A stretch of DNA of 64,000 nucleotides from contig DASYFD010000162.1 of assembly GCA_036498625.1 (NCBI GenBank), positions 6,553 to 70,552 on the forward strand. Reading direction: 5' to 3'. Shown here in pieces: positions 58,018 to 64,000 of the stretch; within the stretch, counting starts at the first letter, position 1, and each line of letters begins with the position of its first letter. Source of the DNA: VAZQ01 sp036498625. Lineage in GTDB: Bacteria; Pseudomonadota; Alphaproteobacteria; Rhizobiales; Xanthobacteraceae. The notes under the pieces were generated by a model. The model had not been told where the DNA came from. It saw only the letters and a list, made by a program, of their open reading frames with translations, and did no database searches. The translations under genes were made by a program, and so were the position numbers.

Positions 58018-59331
58018 GTGAAGATCAGCGTATTCGGGCTTGGATATATCGGCACCGTCAGCGCGAGTTGTCTCGCCGATCAGGGGCATGATGTTATCGG
58101 GGTAGACAAGCTTGCGACCAAGGTGGACATGATCCGGTCCGGCCGTTCGCCCATCGTTGAACACGGAATCGACGAATTGGTGAAGCGGGTGGTTCGGGCC
58201 GGTCGGCTGCAATCGACCGAGAATGCCCTCGAGGCGGTTGCATCCACGGACATGTCGCTGGTGTGCGTGGGCACGCCAAGCCAGGCGAATGGAGCAATTT
58301 GCCTCAACGCAATCGATTCGGTGATCGATGACATCGGACAGGCCATTCGCGCCAAGACAACGCGCCACGAAATCGTGATTCGCTCGACCGTCGTGCCGGG
58401 AACCACTCGCGACATCATCCTACCCAAGATTGCTGCGGCATCGGGCAAGAGACCCGGTGAAGCATTTGGATTGGGATTCAATCCGGAGTTCCTGCGTTCG
58501 GGTTCATCGATTGCCGACTTCACCAACCCCCCGCGAACAATTGTTGGTGCGCTCGACAAGGTGACCGCCGCCGCCGTGATGTCGCTTTACCGGCGCTTTC
58601 CCGGCGCGAAAATCATCACGGGCATCGAGACCGCCGAGCTGGCCAAATATGTCGACAATGCCTGGCACGCCCTCAAGGTGACCTTCGCCAACGAGGTTGG
58701 TTTACTTGCCAACGCGTTGGCGCTCGACAGCCACGAGGTAATGAACATTTTTTGCGAAGATAGGGAGCTCAACATATCGACGGCGTATTTGCGGCCGGCA
58801 TTTGCTTTTGGCGGGTCGTGCTTGCCGAAGGACCTTCGTGCGCTCCTTGCCTTGAGCCGAAAGTTGGAACTTTCATTGCCGGTTCTGGAATCCGCCCTCG
58901 AAAGCAATCGGCTTTTGGTCGAACGGGGCATGGAATGGATCGTCGGCTGCAATCGAAAGCGCGTCGCTTTCTTGGGCATAAGCTTCAAGGCCGGAACGGA
59001 CGATTTGCGAGAAAGCCCCTTCCTGGAGCTCGTGGGGCGTCTCGTCGGCAACGACCACGAGGTCCGCATCTATGACCCGAATGTCGTGCCCTCCCGCCTG
59101 GTCGAAGAAAATAAGGAAGGTTTGCTGCGCGAGATCCCCGGCATCGCGAAGTTCATTGTGTCCAATATTGCGCAGGCGATCGAATGGGCGGAGACGATCG
59201 TCGTCACGGCTCAGCATCCCGCCTACGCGGCCGGCTTGGGCAACGTGCGTCCGGATCAGATTGTGCTGGACTTTGCCCGCCTCGAATTGTCCGACCGCAT
59301 CTCAGTCAAACCTCTTGGCTTTCTTTGGTGA
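58018..59331 (+). CDS. GDP-mannose 6-dehydrogenase (AlgD)-like sugar-nucleotide dehydrogenase
   Basis: 437-aa UDP-glucose/GDP-mannose dehydrogenase family enzyme: two-step oxidation of a sugar nucleotide to the uronic acid. The NAD motif is MKISVFGLGYIGTVSASCLA, VRSTVVPGTTRD-like IRSTVVPGTTRD and GFNPEFLRSGSSI follow, and the catalytic Cys lies in FAFGGSCLPKD, the AlgD form of the motif (UDP-glucose enzymes usually have GFGGSCFPKD). GISFKAGTDDLRESP is also shared with AlgD. GTG start. The gene is more AT-rich than its surroundings. Confidence 0.88.
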   Translation: MKISVFGLGYIGTVSASCLADQGHDVIGVDKLATKVDMIRSGRSPIVEHGIDELVKRVVRAGRLQSTENALEAVASTDMSLVCVGTPSQANGAICLNAIDSVIDDIGQAIRAKTTRHEIVIRSTVVPGTTRDIILPKIAAASGKRPGEAFGLGFNPEFLRSGSSIADFTNPPRTIVGALDKVTAAAVMSLYRRFPGAKIITGIETAELAKYVDNAWHALKVTFANEVGLLANALALDSHEVMNIFCEDRELNISTAYLRPAFAFGGSCLPKDLRALLALSRKLELSLPVLESALESNRLLVERGMEWIVGCNRKRVAFLGISFKAGTDDLRESPFLELVGRLVGNDHEVRIYDPNVVPSRLVEENKEGLLREIPGIAKFIVSNIAQAIEWAETIVVTAQHPAYAAGLGNVRPDQIVLDFARLELSDRISVKPLGFLW

Positions 59332-59488
59332 CTGGGATTTGTCCGGCTGGGAACTTTACGATGGCTTTGCTCGGCTTGAATCCTTCAACTCCCAGGATGT
59401 CCGCGAACGGTGCGCCGGAAGCGAGCGCGACACGGCATCCTTCTGGGTTTCGGGCAGGCCCAACTTGCCTCGCGGAAGGATTTCTAGG

Positions 59489-60490
59489 ATGAGCATGTTC
59501 GGCACTCAGCGGGCGAGGACCGCCCTGCGCCGCTCAATGCACAGAATAATCGGTTCACCGCCCCCCGCGCCTCCCAGCCTTCATCAGATAGAGCTGAGCG
59601 CGTTCAAAGCCTGCACTGGTCTGCGCAGCACGCGTCCCGGCGTCTCGTCGCTGCTTCCCCTTGACGTCGTTATTCCTGCGGCGGCAAAGGATTCCGAAAC
59701 TCTTCCGTACACCGTCGAAGGCGTGCGACGAAATCTCCGGCATCCGATCGGAACCATATTCGTCATCGGCGAGGCGGACGAGATGCTGTGCGAGGTCGTT
59801 CGAGGGATCGATGCAACGTTTGTCGACGAGAATACGATATTGCCCATGCGTCGAACTGACATCGCATACACCGTCAAAGGCGTCGATCGATCCGGATGGC
59901 TTTTTCAAAAGCTGCTGAAATATGCCGGGTCTACGCTGACGCGGAAGAGTCACTATTTCGTGATAGATTCCGACACCGTCCTCATTCGCCCACAAGTGTT
60001 TGAATTGGAGGGGACCCCGGTTGTCCTCCATGCGGACGAGCATCATGAGCCATATTTTCAAGTGTGCGAAAGTCTACTGGGCTATCCAAGGGCCACGGAG
60101 CTGTCTTGCGTTGCCCATATGGTATTGTTCGACGTCGCTCGGCTCACCGCGCTCAAGAAGCACATTGAACGCCGCTTTCGCTGCCCCTGGTTCGAGGCCC
60201 TCGTCCGAAACACGAAGATCAACGAGATGTCAGGATCCTCCGACTACGAGCTTTATGGTCAATGGAGCCTGTCGCAGTACCCGCTCGATAATGTGCGGGA
60301 ATATTTCTTCAACTCGCCACTCGGCCGGGCGAGACTGTGCGCGGTTGCAGACCTTGAGCGCCGTTATGGCGCAAGCTACCGATCCCTCTCCTTCCATTCC
60401 TATCAGCCGCGTGAATGGGTGCCGCCGTTGATTGCCGGGAGGACAGGCATCGATGACTCCGGAGCGAACGCAAATTCACCGGGAGCTTAA
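59489..60490 (+). CDS. Glycosyltransferase-like protein (DUF6492 type)
   Basis: 333-aa soluble protein. LDVVIPAAAKDSETLPYTVEGV (about 53-74) resembles the N-terminal strand of GT-A folds, and YFVIDSDTVLIRP (about 154-166) contains a DxD motif for metal/nucleotide-sugar binding; SSDYELYGQW is a third conserved-looking block. It has a GGAAGGA ribosome site and follows the AlgD-like gene after 157 bases, so it may add the uronic acid or related sugar to a surface glycan. The DUF assignment is from memory. Confidence 0.65.
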   Translation: MSMFGTQRARTALRRSMHRIIGSPPPAPPSLHQIELSAFKACTGLRSTRPGVSSLLPLDVVIPAAAKDSETLPYTVEGVRRNLRHPIGTIFVIGEADEMLCEVVRGIDATFVDENTILPMRRTDIAYTVKGVDRSGWLFQKLLKYAGSTLTRKSHYFVIDSDTVLIRPQVFELEGTPVVLHADEHHEPYFQVCESLLGYPRATELSCVAHMVLFDVARLTALKKHIERRFRCPWFEALVRNTKINEMSGSSDYELYGQWSLSQYPLDNVREYFFNSPLGRARLCAVADLERRYGASYRSLSFHSYQPREWVPPLIAGRTGIDDSGANANSPGA

Positions 60491-60564
60491 GTCCAAGGGC
60501 GACGGTTAACGTTCGTTCCCGCCTGTAGGCCCGGTCTGAGATGCGCGGACTTTGCCGCGCTTCC

Positions 60565-62658
60565 TCACCTGAGGACGTCGCTGTCTTCCGCCGCCGCCAC
60601 CAGCTTCTTCTGATCGGCCGGCAGCAGGAAGCCTTCCGCCACCGCGTTGCGGGCGGCGGCCTCGACCGCGGCCACATAGCCGGCGTGGTTGACATAGCGC
60701 TCCTCGAGCGAGGGGCGGGGATCCTCGGTCGCCATCCGCTCGGCCTTGGTGCGGGCGAACGGAATCATGCCGCCGGCATAGTTGCAGACCTGGCCCTTGT
60801 GGAATCCGGCCACGGTGATGTTCCAGCCCAGATAGGTGCCAAGCGGCGCATCGTGCAGCACCACCGGCACGCCGCCCTGCTCGTTGCCGTCGGCATCGAC
60901 CTTGGGGACCTTCATCTTGATGACATGCTTGATGGCGGGCGGCATCAGGGTCTGGATGCCGGAGCCGTCCATGGGGTTGAAGCCGGGGCCGAAGTCGTAA
61001 TCCAGCGTCGGATTGACGAGGCCGGTCGGCGTTCCGGCCGGCAGCCCCGGAAGCGCCGGGAAACCCATGGCGGTGCTGGTGGCATCGACCAGCGTTCCGC
61101 TCGCCAGATTGGGGTAGCGGCTGGGCGGCGGTGCCACGCCCTTCATGACCCAATTGCGGAAATGCACCTGGATGGCATTCACGGTCTCGGTGTGGGGCAT
61201 CGGATTATCGGCGAGCGAGCCTTTGCCATAGCCGGTGCTGGGGCAGGAGGGAGGTGCCAGCAGGGCGGTGCTGAAGCCGCCCTTGCCGCCGCCATGCTGG
61301 GTGCTCGAGATGTAGTAGCGGCGCACGTTGTCGGGCAGCGGAATGTCGGCGTCGCCGGCTGTGCCGACCCATTCGGGCGTGAGCTTGAGGCCCCACACTT
61401 CGGCCGCGCCGAAATGCTCGATGATCTTGGGGCAGGTATGGGTCGCGCTGCAGCGATCGAGGATGCTGGCCGCCGGCAGGCCACGGACGGGATCGGGCCA
61501 CGGCGTCCACCATTGCGGGCCTTCGCTGCCCGGCTCGTAGAGCTTGAGCACGCCGTCCGGCATGGCGAAGCGGAAATTCAAGGCAACGCGGCGGCCGGCG
61601 ATGATCGGCCAGGCTCCGTCATAGACCTGTCGTCTGGCTTCGTCCTGGTTGAAGCCAAGATGCAAAAAGCCGCGGATGAAATTGCCCGATTGGGAACGCC
61701 CGCGGGTGATCGCCCACGAGACCCCATTGGCGACCGGGTTGGGCGTGCCGGCGTCGTCCTGCGTGGCATTGCGGAAGAAGGAGGCCACATCGCGGAAGGC
61801 CGCAAACCCGATGCCCAGCACCAGCGGGTCCTTGGCGGTGAACACCGCCTGGTAGAGGAGCTTGGGATCAAAACCGTTCTTGAGACAGATCTGGGTCGGA
61901 TCGGGGGTGCCGGGGAATGGATTCTCGGCGCTGCATTTGGCGAAGGCCCAGTCGGCGGGCGCGATCTCGGCGGTCGCCCCGATCACGCCGTCGATGGTTT
62001 CGGATGCATGGGTGGTGAGGCTCGCCTCGCTGGTATCGAGGGTGGAGGGCCGATAGGGGAGCGGATTGGAGTGCACGATCATGGGCTGCGAATTCACGCC
62101 CGATGCATTGAGGATGCGCGCCATGACGCGGCCGGTGATCGGCGAGCCGTCCGCATTCTTGGCCACCGGCACGATGACGTAATCATTGTCGGGCCGCGGG
62201 GCGGTCTGCCCGGAACTGTCGCCTTGCCAGCCGCTGGAGAGACCGATGTCGCCGGTCGCGCGCTCGAGCGGCCCGATGGTGATCCGGCCGCTGCGGTTGG
62301 GAACGTCGTGCCACATGAGGTGGCTCGACCGCGACATGTCGATCGGCTTCACCAGCCAGAACGAAGCCGTGTACTCGACCATGCCGCGGGCATTGCGCGG
62401 CGCCAGCTTGATGTCCTGGATAATCGCATTGTGCGGATCGTTGGGATCGAGCTCCCCGAAGGCGCGCCCGGCCAGGGTCTCGTAGGCGCCGGCGCTGCCG
62501 GAACTCGCCCCGTTGAAGGCGGGAGATACCTGGGAGTCGATGACGATTCGGGCCACCCGTGCCTGCGCGGCGGCCGTGAAGGATGCCAGCATGGCGCCCG
62601 CCACGAGGGCCGTAGCCGGCTTGGCGATGATCTTGCGAAGTCCTGTTGCCCCAATCAT
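60565..62658 (-). CDS. Large exported alpha/beta-hydrolase domain protein
   Basis: 697-aa secreted protein. Signal peptide to about residue 33 (TALVAGAMLASFTAAAQA). The likely nucleophile elbow is GRSQSGNF (GxSxG, about residue 325); other blocks are DVPNRSGRITIGPLERATGD, VYDGAWPIIAGRR, HFGAAEVWGLKLTPEWVG and HTETVNAIQVHFRNWVMKG. This matches the large alpha/beta hydrolase domain family of unknown substrate in proteobacteria. ATG at 62658 has GGGAGG five bases upstream; in-frame sequence further upstream is not coding. Possibly an extracellular esterase. Confidence 0.8.
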   Translation of the reverse strand: MIGATGLRKIIAKPATALVAGAMLASFTAAAQARVARIVIDSQVSPAFNGASSGSAGAYETLAGRAFGELDPNDPHNAIIQDIKLAPRNARGMVEYTASFWLVKPIDMSRSSHLMWHDVPNRSGRITIGPLERATGDIGLSSGWQGDSSGQTAPRPDNDYVIVPVAKNADGSPITGRVMARILNASGVNSQPMIVHSNPLPYRPSTLDTSEASLTTHASETIDGVIGATAEIAPADWAFAKCSAENPFPGTPDPTQICLKNGFDPKLLYQAVFTAKDPLVLGIGFAAFRDVASFFRNATQDDAGTPNPVANGVSWAITRGRSQSGNFIRGFLHLGFNQDEARRQVYDGAWPIIAGRRVALNFRFAMPDGVLKLYEPGSEGPQWWTPWPDPVRGLPAASILDRCSATHTCPKIIEHFGAAEVWGLKLTPEWVGTAGDADIPLPDNVRRYYISSTQHGGGKGGFSTALLAPPSCPSTGYGKGSLADNPMPHTETVNAIQVHFRNWVMKGVAPPPSRYPNLASGTLVDATSTAMGFPALPGLPAGTPTGLVNPTLDYDFGPGFNPMDGSGIQTLMPPAIKHVIKMKVPKVDADGNEQGGVPVVLHDAPLGTYLGWNITVAGFHKGQVCNYAGGMIPFARTKAERMATEDPRPSLEERYVNHAGYVAAVEAAARNAVAEGFLLPADQKKLVAAAEDSDVLR

Positions 62659-62882
62659 GAGCACCTCCCGGTTCCACCAGGTCGCGATCGCCGGATCGCC
62701 CCGAACGGTGGCGGAACAATATCCGAAATCCGGCACACCACGCCACCACGACGTGCTATCCTGAAGGAGGGGATCCGGCAGCTGCATCGACGCCCAGAAC
62801 CCGCCATGGTGGGCTGGGCGCGACGTATTGCGACGGTCCCGATGCCGAGTCTCGGCTGTCCGTGAGCTGATCGTATCGACGC

Positions 62883-63692
62883 ATGCGCACCTGTCTCGTG
62901 ATCTCGGTCGCTATTCACGCAGTGGTCATGCTGTGGCTCATGCTCGCGCCCAGTGCCAGGACATTGGATGCGGCGAGCGTGGAGCCGATCATGGTCGATC
63001 TGCTGCCGCCGCAAGACGTTCCGCCCGAGGCCAAGCCGGAGCCGCCCAAATCGGAGGAGACCAAGACGCAGGATACCAAACCGGAGGAGCCCAAATCCGA
63101 GCCGCAGGCCGCGCAGCGCAAGCCCGAGCCCCCCAAGGGCGATCCCAACAAGACCGATCCGCCCAAGCCGGGCCGCCAAGCCGACCAGAAGCCGACGCCG
63201 AAGAACGAGCCCAAGAACGAGTTCCAGACCCCTCAGGACAGCGCGGAGGAGCGCGCCGCCACCGCGGCGCGGCTTGCCTGGATGATGAATTTGCCGATCG
63301 AATCCTCGGTCAGCCTGGCGGGTCCCCCGAGCGAGGACAAAGCGAATTTGACCAGCGAGCAGATTGCGGCGTTCAAGGCGCAAGTCAGCAAGTGCTGGGT
63401 TGCACCGGCTGGCACGCCGGGCACGCCCGAGACGAATGTCTTGATGCGCGTTGCACTCAATCCCAACGGTTCGCTCGGTGCTGTGCCGGCGCTGATCGAA
63501 GGGCCCACGGATGTCGACTACGGCTTCCTGCTCAGAGATAACGCAAAGCTGGCGCTGCAGAAGTGCCAGCCGTACCGCGGCCTGCCGGCCGACAAGTACC
63601 GGGACTGGAAAATTCTCGAGCTCCGTTTCACGGCCACCGGCCCGGCCGGGCTCTCGGGCCCGACGGCCGGCAAGGGCGCCGCTTCCCGATAG
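62883..63692 (+). CDS. TonB/TolA-like envelope protein
   Basis: 269-aa protein. One N-terminal membrane segment (CLVISVAIHAVVMLWLMLAP, residues 4-23), then a long Pro/Glu/Lys-rich region (about 35-118: PPEAKPEPPKSEE.. KPEPPKGDPNKTDPPKPG) able to span the periplasm. The C-terminal domain is QIAAFKAQVSKCWVAPAGTP.. VLMRVALNPNGSL.. LALQKCQPYRGLPADKY (about 158-245), like the TolA/TonB C-terminal fold with a Cys pair. It may link inner and outer membrane. No tolB/tolQ/R or exbBD nearby. Confidence 0.82.
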   Translation: MRTCLVISVAIHAVVMLWLMLAPSARTLDAASVEPIMVDLLPPQDVPPEAKPEPPKSEETKTQDTKPEEPKSEPQAAQRKPEPPKGDPNKTDPPKPGRQADQKPTPKNEPKNEFQTPQDSAEERAATAARLAWMMNLPIESSVSLAGPPSEDKANLTSEQIAAFKAQVSKCWVAPAGTPGTPETNVLMRVALNPNGSLGAVPALIEGPTDVDYGFLLRDNAKLALQKCQPYRGLPADKYRDWKILELRFTATGPAGLSGPTAGKGAASR

Positions 63693-63740
63693 GGTTGCGC
63701 GCTTGCACCAATCATCGGACACGCGATGCGAGGAGTTGAT

Positions 63741-64000
63741 ATGTTGACGCTCTATTTTACGCCCGGGGCCTGCTCGCTGGCGCCGCATATCGTGCTCGAG
63801 GAGAGCGGCGAGAAATATGAGAAGCAACTGGTCGATCTCGTCAACGGCGAGCAGCGCAGCGAGCCCTATCTTAAGATCAACCCGCAGGGACGGGTGCCGG
63901 CGCTGCGCCTCGACGACGGCGAGCCGCTGACCGAGAACACGGCCATACTTCCCTATCTCGGCAAGCGGTTCGGGCTCTGGCCGAGCGATCCGATGGGCGA
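63741..64000 (+). CDS. Glutathione S-transferase (3' part outside window)
   Basis: First 86 residues of a GST: MLTLYFTPGACSLAPHIVLE with the catalytic-region Cys10/Ser11 (beta-class pattern GACSLAPHI), then NPQGRVPALRLDDG and the GSH-binding LTENTAILPYLGKRF. AGGAG lies five bases before the ATG. The C-terminal helical domain is beyond the window end. Confidence 0.9.
   Translation, partial: MLTLYFTPGACSLAPHIVLEESGEKYEKQLVDLVNGEQRSEPYLKINPQGRVPALRLDDGEPLTENTAILPYLGKRFGLWPSDPMG

Noticed and set aside
60541..62865. 774-codon plus-strand frame
   Set aside because: Antisense to the exported alpha/beta hydrolase, which has signal peptide, ribosome site and GxSxG motif.

Overview
This window looks like chromosome from a GC-rich alphaproteobacterium of the Rhizobiales (Bradyrhizobium / Rhodopseudomonas / Xanthobacteraceae type). 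The grounds are many Bug-type solute receptors, CaiB CoA-transferases, five GGAAC-N16-(C/T)(G/A)TT promoters of the sort read by the alphaproteobacterial stress sigma factor EcfG, a Rhodobacter-type PmtA, and several families of rhizobial intergenic palindromes. No rRNA, tRNA, CRISPR array, transposase or phage gene was seen. Product names rest on motif reading only; no database search was possible.

Region 1 (1-13.4 kb, all minus strand). A coenzyme F420 locus, cofG/fbiC (runs off the window) - cofC - cofD - cofE - F420-dependent glucose-6-phosphate dehydrogenase-like gene, with overlapping or nearly overlapping ends. It lies downstream of a second same-strand run: Mer-like LLM oxidoreductase, RpiR-type regulator, two CaiB CoA-transferases, enoyl-CoA hydratase, thiolase-like protein and its DUF35 partner, plus a thiamine-diphosphate enzyme further upstream. 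Together they suggest F420-linked catabolism of a CoA-activated substrate with its own F420 supply. Region 2 (13.4-22.9 kb, plus strand) is a catabolic operon (Bug receptor, AhpD-like protein, ACMSD-type amidohydrolase, HTD2-type hydratase, aldehyde dehydrogenase, acyl-CoA dehydrogenase), then a FadR-type regulator, a small zinc-ribbon protein and a UbiD decarboxylase.

Region 3 (23-30.6 kb) is a stress island. Small genes (28-aa membrane peptide, PRC-barrel, zinc ribbon, membrane protein, CsbD/DUF883-like protein, then DUF892) carry EcfG-type promoters; after a DUF2252 gene comes an ECF41 sigma factor overlapping an NADH dehydrogenase-like flavoprotein. Region 4 (30.8-38.5 kb) holds rfbB, cysQ, a GST overlapping an M32 carboxypeptidase, an HNH protein, a cytochrome c and a large exported cytochrome c / beta-propeller fusion.

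Region 5 (38.6-45.6 kb) is a membrane-lipid cluster: PlsC-like acyltransferase, 2OG-Fe(II) oxygenase, phosphatidylserine decarboxylase, membrane-anchored class III aminotransferase, Mpo1-like protein, PmtA and a GT4 glycosyltransferase. Region 6 (45.9-57.5 kb, minus strand) is an uptake and periplasmic region: exported amidohydrolase, two Bug receptors, tandem exported paralogues with a DxDGDG motif, a TRAP transporter (DctP, fused DctQM) followed by a TAXI receptor, and an exported beta-propeller protein. Region 7 (57.6-64 kb) has an AlgD-like sugar-nucleotide dehydrogenase and a glycosyltransferase-like gene of more AT-rich composition, a large exported alpha/beta hydrolase, a TonB/TolA-like protein and the start of a GST.
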